A DNA stretch of 22,100 bases from JBBPXY01 sp038200435 (GTDB lineage: Bacteria > Actinomycetota > Thermoleophilia > Solirubrobacterales > Solirubrobacteraceae). A model generated the notes under the pieces. That model ran no database searches and was not told the origin of the DNA. It was given only the letters and a program-made list of their open reading frames with translations. Position 1 is the first letter of the stretch; each line of letters starts with the position of its first letter. The DNA lies in assembly GCA_038200435.1 (NCBI GenBank), contig JBBPXY010000083.1, positions 1-22,100 on the forward strand, given 5' to 3'. The position numbers were made by a program, and so were the translations under genes. Positions 1-7,037 of this stretch are shown here, one piece after another.

Positions 1-1148
1 CGCACGGAGGGATCGACCTCGGGGGCGGCGGCCTTCACGAGCGCAAGCTCGAGCTGAATGCGGGCTTCGGCCCCGTCGCGAATCGCCTCGAGGGCCGAGG
101 AGACCAGGTCGAGTACGCGCACTACGTCGGGCCGCCCCAGCCGCGACGCCTGCTCGCCGAGGCGCTCGTCGTGCTCAGCAGTGAGCCGCAACTCGGAAGG
201 CACCTCGCCCAGCGTCTGGACGACGAGCAGCTCGCGCGCGTGCACCTCGAGATCGCGCAGGAACTGCCCGGGATCGCGCCCGCTCTGCGCCAGGTCGGCC
301 GCGGCCAGGAGCCCGGCCCGGGCGTCACGCTCGGCCACGGCATCGACCGCGGCGAACAGGAGATCGGCGCTCGCCACGCCAAGCACGGCCAGGACGTCAT
401 CGAGGGCGATGGCCGGCGTGGCCTCCTCGCCGGATCCGGCGTAGGTCACGAGCTGCTCGAGGGTGCCGAGCGCGTCGCGGAACGAACCCGTGGCCGCGCG
501 AGCCACCAGGCCGAGAGCCGCGTCCGGCACGTCGATCGACTCTTGCTCGGCCACACGGCGGAGCACCCGGGCGATCTGCTCCACCGACGGGCGCCCGAAG
601 TCGAACCGGTGGCAACGGTCGACCACGGTCGGCAAGACCTTCTGCGCCTCGGTGGTCGCGAGTACGAAGATGGTGTGTGGCGGGGGCTCCTCGAGAGTCT
701 TGAGGAACGCGTTCCACGCCTGCGGGGAGAGCATGTGCGCCTCGTCGAGGATGTAGACCTTGTGGCGGCCCGAGACAGGGGCGAAGCCGACCTTGTCGCG
801 CAGGTCGCGGATGTCGTCGACCGAGTTGTTCGACGCCGCGTCCATCTCGATCACGTCGAGCGAAGTCGCGCTCGCGATCGACGTGCACGAGTCGCACGTG
901 CCGCACGGCTCGATTGTCGGGCCGCCGCCCGACCCGCCTTCGGCGTGTCCCCGGCAGTTGAGGCAAGCGGCGAGGATCTTGGCCATCGACGTCTTGCCGG
1001 TGCCGCGAGAACCGACGAAGAGATAGGCGTGATGCACCTTGCCCCGCTCCACCGCGTTGGAGAGCGTGCGCACCACGTGCTCCTGCCCGACCACGTCGGC
1101 GAAGGTGCGCGGGCGGTGGCGACGGTAGAGCGACGGGCCGGATGACAC
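1..1148 (-). CDS. dnaX: DNA polymerase III subunit gamma/tau, 3' end outside window
   Basis: This is the clamp-loader ATPase of the replicative polymerase. Reading the minus strand from GTG at 1148 gives an uninterrupted frame that leaves the window at base 1 (about 382 codons visible). The N-terminus carries the YRRHRPRTF segment, Walker A GSRGTGKT at residues 46-53, a cysteine set compatible with the zinc module (C65, C82, C85, C88), Walker B LDEAH near residue 134-138 and a later VDRCHRFDF stretch equivalent to the SRC-type sensor region. These features are diagnostic for DnaX. GTG is the only sensible start, because translation would otherwise lose the conserved N-terminus. A TAGACT hexamer lies 10 nt before it. 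The C-terminal tau-type region is not visible. The gene diverges from the membrane-protein gene at 1205, with a 56-bp intergenic space. Function is established for the family; the identification is from motifs. Confidence 0.96.
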   Translation of the reverse strand, partial: MSSGPSLYRRHRPRTFADVVGQEHVVRTLSNAVERGKVHHAYLFVGSRGTGKTSMAKILAACLNCRGHAEGGSGGGPTIEPCGTCDSCTSIASATSLDVIEMDAASNNSVDDIRDLRDKVGFAPVSGRHKVYILDEAHMLSPQAWNAFLKTLEEPPPHTIFVLATTEAQKVLPTVVDRCHRFDFGRPSVEQIARVLRRVAEQESIDVPDAALGLVARAATGSFRDALGTLEQLVTYAGSGEEATPAIALDDVLAVLGVASADLLFAAVDAVAERDARAGLLAAADLAQSGRDPGQFLRDLEVHARELLVVQTLGEVPSELRLTAEHDERLGEQASRLGRPDVVRVLDLVSSALEAIRDGAEARIQLELALVKAAAPEVDPSV

Positions 1149-1158
1149 GGGACGGGCG

Positions 1159-1198
1159 AGTCTACCCCCGCCTTCGGCGCCGGAGCCGTCCTTATGCT
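1159..1198. promoter_or_regulatory. Divergent promoter pair between dnaX and the EPS ligase gene
   Basis: Within the 56 bp separating the two divergent starts there is a TAGACT hexamer on the minus strand (1164-1159), 10 nt before the dnaX GTG. On the plus strand there is a TATGCT hexamer (1193-1198), 6 nt before the GTG at 1205. Both fit the TAnnnT actinobacterial -10 pattern and would give transcripts with almost no leader. No convincing -35 hexamers are visible. Inferred from spacing only. Confidence 0.5.
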
Positions 1199-1204
1199 GC
1201 GCCT

Positions 1205-3313
1205 GTGAGCAACCGGCTGCGAGCTCTGGCGCCGGTCCTCGTGCCGAGTCTGCTGGCCCTCGCGATCATCATCGCCTGGGCTGCCTCCGGAGGCGGCTAC
1301 CTGTCCCCCGCGGGCTCGGAAGGAAGCTATGAGCCCGACTCCTGGTTCCTCGGGGCCCTGGCCCTGGTCGGGCTGTTCCTCGCCGTGCTCGGCGGTCTCG
1401 GGCCTGCGCGCATCAGGGTGTCGCGGACCACGGCCATCGCCCTCGGGGCGTTCGGCGCCTACGTCGTCTTCTCCTACGCGTCGATGCTCTGGGCGCAGGT
1501 CCCGGGTGACGCGCTCGACGGCGCCAACCGTACGCTCGTCTTCTTCTCGATCTTCGCGACCTTCGCGGTGCTGCCGTGGCGCACGAAAGCGGCCGAGCTC
1601 GCACTCGCGGCCTTCGCGATCGCGGGCGGCCTTGTCGCGCTGGTGACCGCGGTGCGGCTCGGTACGGCACCGCATCCGTCCTCGGGGTTCTACCTCGACG
1701 GGCGCCTCGCCTCGCCTCTCTCCTACCAGAACGCGAACGCCGCCTTCTTCACGATGATCGCGCTCGTCGGGGTGGGCGTCGGATCGCGCCGCCGGGTGCC
1801 CGTGGTGGCCCGCGTGCTCGCTCTCACCGCCGCCGGGCTCGGGCTGCAGCTCGCGGTGCTCGCCCAGAGCCGAGGCTGGCTCTTCACGCTGCCGGTCGTG
1901 CTGCTCGTGGCTCTCGTGCTCGTACCCGGGCGCGTGCGGCTCGTGCTCTTCGCGCTGGCGCCCGTGCTGGCCACCGCCACGATCACAGGCCCGCTTCTCG
2001 ATGTCTTCCGCGCCGCCGGCTACCACGGCACCGTGCGCTCGCCCGCGGTTCTCGACTCGCTGCTCGCCAGCCGGGGGAGCGCAGCCACTTCGAGCATCCT
2101 TCTGGCCGACGTCGTGCTCCTGGTCGTCGCGGCCGTCGTGGTGCTGCTCGACTCGCGCCGGAGCGAGCCCAAGCCGTCGACCGTGCGGACCGTGAACCGC
2201 GTCGCCGCGGCGGTCGGGGTCGTCGCCGTGATCGCCGGCGGCGTCGTTGGCATCGTCGCGGCGCACGGCGATGTGGGCGGTCGCATCGACAGTGCCTGGC
2301 GCAGCTTCAAGCACCAGGAGTCGGCGAACGCTGGCGCCAACCGATTCACCCAGCTCGGCTCGGGCCGGTACGACTTCTGGCGTGTGTCCCTGAACGTCTT
2401 TGCCGAGAACCCCGTCGGCGGCATCGGCTCCGACAACTTCGCCGAGGCCTACACCAAGCGCCGCCGCACTGGGGAAGAGACGCGCACCACGCACTCGCTC
2501 GAGATGCGCCTGCTCGCTCAGACGGGCGTCGTCGGCACTGCCCTCTTCGTGGCCTTCCTGATCGCTTCGTTTCGCGGCGCCCTGCGCGGCCGCGGACGCC
2601 GGCGCCGGCCCGAGGGTGATCGGGCGGTCGAGGAACCGCGCGTCCGTGCCCGCCGCGATGCGGCGGGGCTGGCGCTTCTACCGGCAGTGGTATGGCTCAT
2701 CCACGGCTCGCTGGACTGGTTCTGGGAGTTCCCGGCGCTCAGCGGCGCGGCGCTGGCCTTCCTGGGGACCGGGCTCGCACTGGGCGCTCGCCCCCGCCGG
2801 CGCCCTCCGAACGCCAGGCCTCGCGACCCTCGCCTGAACCGTGCCCTGGCGGCGGCAGGGGGGCTCGCCGGGCTGCTGGCTCTTCTGGTGCTCGTCTTCT
2901 CCTACCTCGGCGACCGCGAGCTCGCCGCCGGGCTCTCGGTGGCCAAGCGGGATCCCACCGCAGCGCTGAGCGACTTCGCCCGCGCCGCGTCGCTAGAGCC
3001 GCTGAGCGCACAGCCCGATCTGCTGGCGGGCACGCTGACGCTGCGCCAGCCCACGCTCGCCCAACCTCATTTCACCGAGGCGACCAGGCGCAACCCGCAC
3101 AGCTGGGCGACCAACTTCTTCCTCGGTCTGCTCGCGTCCGCGCGCGGTAACCAAACCGAAGCAGAGGGCTTCTTGCGTCGCGCGCACCGCCTCATCCCGA
3201 GCGACCCGATCGTGGCCGACGCCCTGGCTCGCGCGGCGAGCCCCCGGCCCATGACGGTCGAGCAGGCCCTCTCGGCGCTGCGCGAGCGGACGCGAAGGAG
3301 GTTCGGACCCTGA
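1205..3313 (+). CDS. O-antigen ligase/polymerase-like membrane protein with C-terminal TPR-like tail
   Basis: A 702-aa polytopic membrane protein. The first half is a run of hydrophobic segments, followed by a large loop containing YDFWRVSLNVFAENPVGGIGSDNFAEAY. That loop is typical of the Wzy_C/O-antigen ligase family, whose members polymerise or ligate lipid-linked oligosaccharides outside the membrane. After another hydrophobic region, roughly the last 130 residues look like tetratricopeptide-type helices (SDFARAASLEPLSAQPDL; HFTEATRRNPHSWATNFFLG; EAEGFLRRAHRLIPSDP), a common C-terminal extension in Gram-positive members. The GTG start at 1205 is chosen because a TATGCT -10 box lies 6 nt upstream and the protein then begins just before a membrane segment; the frame stays open to 1142. 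It is one of two such proteins in this locus. Whether it acts as polymerase (Wzy), ligase or protein O-glycosyltransferase cannot be decided from sequence. Confidence 0.85.
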   Translation: MSNRLRALAPVLVPSLLALAIIIAWAASGGGYLSPAGSEGSYEPDSWFLGALALVGLFLAVLGGLGPARIRVSRTTAIALGAFGAYVVFSYASMLWAQVPGDALDGANRTLVFFSIFATFAVLPWRTKAAELALAAFAIAGGLVALVTAVRLGTAPHPSSGFYLDGRLASPLSYQNANAAFFTMIALVGVGVGSRRRVPVVARVLALTAAGLGLQLAVLAQSRGWLFTLPVVLLVALVLVPGRVRLVLFALAPVLATATITGPLLDVFRAAGYHGTVRSPAVLDSLLASRGSAATSSILLADVVLLVVAAVVVLLDSRRSEPKPSTVRTVNRVAAAVGVVAVIAGGVVGIVAAHGDVGGRIDSAWRSFKHQESANAGANRFTQLGSGRYDFWRVSLNVFAENPVGGIGSDNFAEAYTKRRRTGEETRTTHSLEMRLLAQTGVVGTALFVAFLIASFRGALRGRGRRRRPEGDRAVEEPRVRARRDAAGLALLPAVVWLIHGSLDWFWEFPALSGAALAFLGTGLALGARPRRRPPNARPRDPRLNRALAAAGGLAGLLALLVLVFSYLGDRELAAGLSVAKRDPTAALSDFARAASLEPLSAQPDLLAGTLTLRQPTLAQPHFTEATRRNPHSWATNFFLGLLASARGNQTEAEGFLRRAHRLIPSDPIVADALARAASPRPMTVEQALSALRERTRRRFGP

Positions 3314-3546
3314 AATCTGTCTCCTGGCAGAGCTTTAGCTGGGGTCCGGAAAGATCAGACATCCGTCCAGGGCGCTAAAGGGCCCTCGTTTCGCGAACGA
3401 CCATACGTGGTACCAGTTTCGCGCTCTTCTGCGCTTTTCGGATGAAACGCGGGACTGCATCCAGGCCTTGTATCTATCGCCTCCGACCCGCTACCTTCCG
3501 GGACGACCCACGGAACCGGGCAGGAACACAAAGGAAGGACTCCTTC

Positions 3547-3846
3547 ATGAAGCGCTTCATTCTCCTCGTCGTCGCTGTCTGTTTGATGGCGGCCCCCACC
3601 GCATTCGGCGCGAGCGCCGTGCGCGGCAACTACAGCGGACCCGGCGGTGTCGTGAGCAACCTCGACCCCACCAGCCCCCCGCACGCGACGAACGTCAGCC
3701 ACACCCCCAGCTCTACCCCCTCCTCGACCGCCAGCAAGGGCCAGCTGCCCTTCACCGGCCTTGACCTGGTGCTGCTGGCCTGCGGCGGCATCGCGCTCGT
3801 CGGTGTCGGCATGGGCGTTCGCCGCCTGTCGCGCCCCCTGGCCTAG
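3547..3846 (+). CDS. Small LPXTG-anchored surface protein
   Basis: A 99-aa protein with a signal peptide (MKRFILLVVAVCLMAAPTAFGA, cleavage probably near residues 21-24). A short Ser/Thr/Pro-rich mature region follows, then LPFTG at residues 67-71, a hydrophobic segment (LDLVLLACGGIALVGVGMG) and a basic tail (RRLSR). This is the standard cell-wall sorting signal cut by a sortase, so the mature protein of about 45 residues would be linked to peptidoglycan. The ATG at 3547 is supported by GGAAGGA about 10 nt upstream. No enzymatic domain is present; a stalk, spacer or glycan-acceptor role is only a guess. No sortase gene lies in the window. The 233-bp gap before it (3314-3546) shows only weak hairpins and no recognised riboswitch. 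Confidence 0.8.
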   Translation: MKRFILLVVAVCLMAAPTAFGASAVRGNYSGPGGVVSNLDPTSPPHATNVSHTPSSTPSSTASKGQLPFTGLDLVLLACGGIALVGVGMGVRRLSRPLA

Positions 3847-3865
3847 CCCCGAACGAGACATAGCG

Positions 3866-3928
3866 CCGGCGGTGAGATGCCGCCGGTATGAAGTTCACCG
3901 ACGCCGACGGCCTGCCCGTCGGCGTCGG
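3866..3928 (+). terminator. Two tandem hairpins, including a perfect 13-bp stem
   Basis: Directly after the LPFTG gene are two hairpins. The first has a 7-bp stem CCGGCGG/CCGCCGG (3866-3872 with 3880-3886) and a 7-nt loop. The second has a perfect 13-bp stem CCGACGCCGACGG paired with its complement (3898-3910 with 3916-3928) around a 5-nt loop. No T-run follows, so a factor-independent terminator of the low-T actinobacterial kind, or an RNA-processing or attenuation structure ahead of the 4008 gene, are both possible. Confidence 0.5.
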
Positions 3929-4007
3929 GCTGTCCGGACCAGAACGGGCTCCCACGCGGAAGGGCTCAACCTCGACGCTCCAAGTGCCGACGTAGGCATC
4001 GAGCCCT

Positions 4008-5507
4008 ATGAGTCGCGCCGCCCTGATATCACCGCTGTCCCGCGTGGCCGGCACCCCGGCCTCGCCGGCCGGCAACCGGCGCGTCACCGAACGGCGCCGC
4101 CGGGTTCGTGCCTACCTGCTGGCCGACTCCGGGATGCTTGCGCTCGGCGGGGCGGTCGCCGTGATGCTCGCGCCCGCCTACCTACACCAGTCCGAGCATT
4201 GGTGGTGGGCGATCGCCTTCATGCTCACCACGGTCGCCGCCCTCGAGCTGCGCGGCTTCTACCACTTCCGCCTCCACCGCTCTCCGCTCGACGACATCGG
4301 GCGCATCTTCGCCGCCGCCGCCATCGCCGCCATGGTGATCGTCGCGGTGCGGGTGATCGTCGGCTCTCCCGCGGGCGCCGCCGAGCTGACCGCGCGGCTG
4401 TGGGTCTTCGCCACCGTCTTCCTCGGCGCCGGTCGGGCCGGAATGGCCTTCGACGCCCGCCGCGCCCGCCGTGGCGGCGAGGGCGGGCAGAACACCTTGA
4501 TCATCGGCGCGGGCACGGTCGGCCAGCTCATCGCCCACCGTCTGCTCGATCGCCCCGAGCTTGGCCTGCGGCCCATCGGCTTTCTCGACAAGGAGCCCAT
4601 GCCCGACATCCACGGCAACGAGAGCTCGGGCGCGCCTCCGGTGCTCGGCGCCAGCTGGGATCTCGAGCAGGTCGTCGAGGAGCACCAGGTCGATCAGGTG
4701 ATTCTCTCCTTCTCCACCGCCCCGCACGCGGTGATGCTCGACATGATGCATCGCTGCCGGACGCTTGGCATCGAGGTGGCCTTCGTCCCGCGTCTCTTCG
4801 AAGAGGTCAACAGCCGCATCGGCATCGAGCACCTGGGCGGCATCCCGTTCCTGCGCGCCGAGCAGATCGATCCGCGCGGCTGGCAGTTCGCCATGAAGTA
4901 CGCGATCGACCGGGCGCTCGCCGCGATCTCGCTGATCGGGCTCTCCCCCGTGCTGCTTGCGCTCGCCCTCATCGTCAAGCTCTCCTCGCCGGGCCCGGTG
5001 CTCTTCCGCCAGCCGCGGCTCGGGCTCGACGGCACCGAGTTCGACATCCTCAAGTTCCGCTCCATGGCCGGCGACGACTCCGCCGACGGTGTCGCCAACG
5101 CGGCGTGGGCCGCCGAGCAGCGTGGCGAGAAGCCGGGCGAGTTCGACCTCCTGCCGGAGATCGACCGCCGCACGCCGATCGGGCGCTTCATGCGCAAGAC
5201 CTCGCTCGACGAGCTGCCCCAGCTCATCAACATCCTCGTCGGGGACATGTCCTTCGTCGGCCCGCGGCCCGAGCGCAACACCTACGCGCGCTCCTTCGAG
5301 CAGCACGTCTACCGCTACGCCGACCGTCACCGTGTCAAGTCCGGCCTGACCGGCTGGGCCCAGGTGCAGGGGCTTCGCGGTCAGAGCTCTCTCGCCGATC
5401 GCGTCGAGTGGGACAACTGGTACATCGAGAACTGGTCGCTGCGCCTCGACTTCAAGATCATGCTGCTGACGGTTTCTGCCGTGCTCGGCCAGGAAGGCGC
5501 CGCATGA
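4008..5507 (+). CDS. Exopolysaccharide initiating polyprenyl-phosphate sugar-1-phosphate transferase
   Basis: A 499-aa membrane enzyme of the polyisoprenyl-phosphate hexose-1-phosphate transferase family (WbaP/CpsE type). It starts EPS repeat-unit synthesis by moving a sugar-1-phosphate from a nucleotide sugar to the lipid carrier at the inner face of the membrane. Several N-terminal hydrophobic segments (about residues 35-145) are followed by a Rossmann-like domain with LIIGAGTVGQ (164-173). A transmembrane or re-entrant helix comes next (about 300-325), then the catalytic domain: PGPVLFRQPRLG (328-339), FDILKFRSM (345-353), TSLDELPQL (398-406) and DMSFVGPRPE (413-422). All signature blocks are present and length is normal for the family. 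The ATG at 4008 has no obvious Shine-Dalgarno; GTG/TTG alternatives a little downstream cannot be excluded. The stop overlaps the ATG of a 16-codon mini-ORF leading into the kinase gene. Confidence 0.93.
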   Translation: MSRAALISPLSRVAGTPASPAGNRRVTERRRRVRAYLLADSGMLALGGAVAVMLAPAYLHQSEHWWWAIAFMLTTVAALELRGFYHFRLHRSPLDDIGRIFAAAAIAAMVIVAVRVIVGSPAGAAELTARLWVFATVFLGAGRAGMAFDARRARRGGEGGQNTLIIGAGTVGQLIAHRLLDRPELGLRPIGFLDKEPMPDIHGNESSGAPPVLGASWDLEQVVEEHQVDQVILSFSTAPHAVMLDMMHRCRTLGIEVAFVPRLFEEVNSRIGIEHLGGIPFLRAEQIDPRGWQFAMKYAIDRALAAISLIGLSPVLLALALIVKLSSPGPVLFRQPRLGLDGTEFDILKFRSMAGDDSADGVANAAWAAEQRGEKPGEFDLLPEIDRRTPIGRFMRKTSLDELPQLINILVGDMSFVGPRPERNTYARSFEQHVYRYADRHRVKSGLTGWAQVQGLRGQSSLADRVEWDNWYIENWSLRLDFKIMLLTVSAVLGQEGAA

Positions 5508-5554
5508 GCGTCGAACAGCTACCCAACCTGCGACAGGAGAAGAACCCGTGTTGA
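5504..5554 (+). CDS. Candidate 16-codon coupling mini-ORF
   Basis: ATG at 5504 overlaps the TGA of the sugar transferase (ATGA). The frame encodes MSVEQLPNLRQEKNPC and stops at 5552-5554, just past the GTG start of the kinase at 5548. The kinase Shine-Dalgarno (AGGAGAAG) lies inside it. The geometry would let ribosomes re-initiate from one gene to the next. It may be a chance reading frame; no homology is recognisable. Confidence 0.3.
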   Translation: MSVEQLPNLRQEKNPC

Positions 5555-6996
5555 GCACCGATCAGATCTTGGGCGTGCTGTGGCGCCGCCGCGTCAGCTT
5601 CGCGCTGACCTTCGCCCTCATCCTCGGCGCCATCGCCGCGGCCACATTCCTGCTGCCGAAGGTCTACTCGACCTCGGCCAACGTGCTCATCTCCAACAAG
5701 AAGGCCGCTTCGAGCACCTTCGAGGCCACCCAGGTCAACCAGGTTCAGACCAAGACGATCTCCGAGCTGATGCTGACCCGCGGCTTTGCCAACGAGGTGT
5801 CCAAGAAGCTGCCGTTCAACATGCCCGGGGCAGCCCTCCAAGGATCGGTGCAGATCTCTCCGGTCTCGCAGGCCCAGCTCATCCAGATCACGGCCGAAGG
5901 CGCCTCTCCGCAGATCGCCCAGACGATCGCGAACACCTACGCGCAGACCTACATCGACAACCCCACGCGTAACGGGCTCTCCGACGTGAACGTCTCGCTG
6001 GCCGCGCCCGCGGCGCTGATCGACGGCCCGGTGCGCCCGCAGCCCAAGCTCTACCTGATCATCGGCGCCCTGCTGGCCGCGTTCGTCGCTGCTGGCGTCG
6101 CGCTGGCCCGCCAGCGCTTCGACCAGCGCCTGCAGATCGATCCTTCCGACACCGAGGTGCTGGAGATGCCGATCATCGGGCGCATCCCCCAGCGCTCCGC
6201 CGCGGTCATGCACTCACTGGGCGACACCGACGGCACGCGCGACACGGCCACCCGCCACCTCGACGAGGCGTTCCGCCTGGTCATGGCGAACCTCTCGTTC
6301 GTGTCGCTGGGCACCCGCCCGGCCACGGTGGCGATCGTCTCCTCAGGGGAGGGCGAGGGCAAGTCGACCTCGTCGTACGCCCTGGCGCGAGCGGCAGCCG
6401 AGCTCGGCATCCGCACGCTGCTGATCGACGCCGACCTGCGCCGCCCGCAGCTGACCAAGACGATCGGCGCCTCGGGCCGAGCAGGAGGCGCCGGGCTCTC
6501 GGCCTTCCTCTCGAACCTCTCGCCGCTCGCCCTGGGCGACGTCGTGGTGGAGATCTCGAGCTCGCTGCACTTCATGCCCGCCGGGCCGCCGCCGCCGAAC
6601 CCCTCGGCGCTGCTGGCGTCGAAGTGGCTCGGTGACCTGAACCGCCGCGCGCGCCGCGTCTACGACTTCGTCATCTACGACACGCCGCCGCTCGCCGTCG
6701 GGGCGGACGCGACGCTTCTCGCGGCCGCGGTCGAGGGAGTGATCATGATCGTCGATCCGTCGAAGGCCAAGCGCTCGCGGGTGCTCCAGGGCGTCGACCA
6801 GCTCAAGCGCGCGCAGGCCAACACCCTGGGCGTCGTCCTCAACCGGACGGCCTACGACGACGACCAGTACTCCTACTACTCGATGGACGACGATCATCCC
6901 GCGACCGCGATCCTCGATGACCCGCGGGACACTCCGGCGGCCATCGTGGCACCGGCGGAAGAGCCGGTCGCGCCGCACGACGGCGACCGGTCGTGA
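5548..6996 (+). CDS. Fused Wzz chain-length determinant and bacterial tyrosine kinase (BY-kinase)
   Basis: A 482-aa protein that joins the polysaccharide co-polymerase (adaptor) part and the cytoplasmic BY-kinase part in one chain. In Firmicutes these are usually separate (CapA/CapB); in proteobacterial Wzc they are fused. A transmembrane segment lies near residues 17-36 and a second at about 168-187, with an extracytoplasmic domain between. The kinase has Walker A SSGEGEGKS (265-273), Walker A' LLIDADLRRP (291-300) and Walker B FVIYDTPP (374-381). A C-terminal tyrosine cluster (Y436, Y441, Y443, Y444) sits among aspartates and is the probable autophosphorylation site. It is expected to control EPS chain length and export through cycles of phosphorylation. 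The GTG start is backed by AGGAGAAG 7-14 nt upstream. No matching phosphatase gene is in the window. Confidence 0.92.
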   Translation: MLSTDQILGVLWRRRVSFALTFALILGAIAAATFLLPKVYSTSANVLISNKKAASSTFEATQVNQVQTKTISELMLTRGFANEVSKKLPFNMPGAALQGSVQISPVSQAQLIQITAEGASPQIAQTIANTYAQTYIDNPTRNGLSDVNVSLAAPAALIDGPVRPQPKLYLIIGALLAAFVAAGVALARQRFDQRLQIDPSDTEVLEMPIIGRIPQRSAAVMHSLGDTDGTRDTATRHLDEAFRLVMANLSFVSLGTRPATVAIVSSGEGEGKSTSSYALARAAAELGIRTLLIDADLRRPQLTKTIGASGRAGGAGLSAFLSNLSPLALGDVVVEISSSLHFMPAGPPPPNPSALLASKWLGDLNRRARRVYDFVIYDTPPLAVGADATLLAAAVEGVIMIVDPSKAKRSRVLQGVDQLKRAQANTLGVVLNRTAYDDDQYSYYSMDDDHPATAILDDPRDTPAAIVAPAEEPVAPHDGDRS

Positions 6997-7037
6997 GTCG
7001 GCGCCCCCAGGCGTCCGGGTAGCGAGAAGATCGGCTG

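Noticed and set aside
851..2494. Long minus-strand open frame of 547 codons
   Set aside because: It is antisense to both dnaX-adjacent sequence and the ligase gene, has a low-complexity R/E/G/H-rich product with no domain, and is explained by high-GC codon bias.
3314..3546. Search for a second riboswitch ahead of the LPFTG gene
   Set aside because: No c-di-GMP, c-di-AMP or other recognisable aptamer motif is present; only short hairpins such as AGGGC/GCCCT.
3888..3995. 35-codon frame MKFTDADGLPVGVG... after the LPFTG gene
   Set aside because: It is formed by the 13-bp hairpin and has no clear ribosome site, promoter or homology; the hairpin is the better explanation.
4182..5558. Minus-strand open frame of 458 codons opposite the sugar transferase
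   Set aside because: The plus strand has a full family match; the antisense product is repetitive and charged with no motifs. The frame opposite the second Wzy (6894-8315) is rejected for the same reason.
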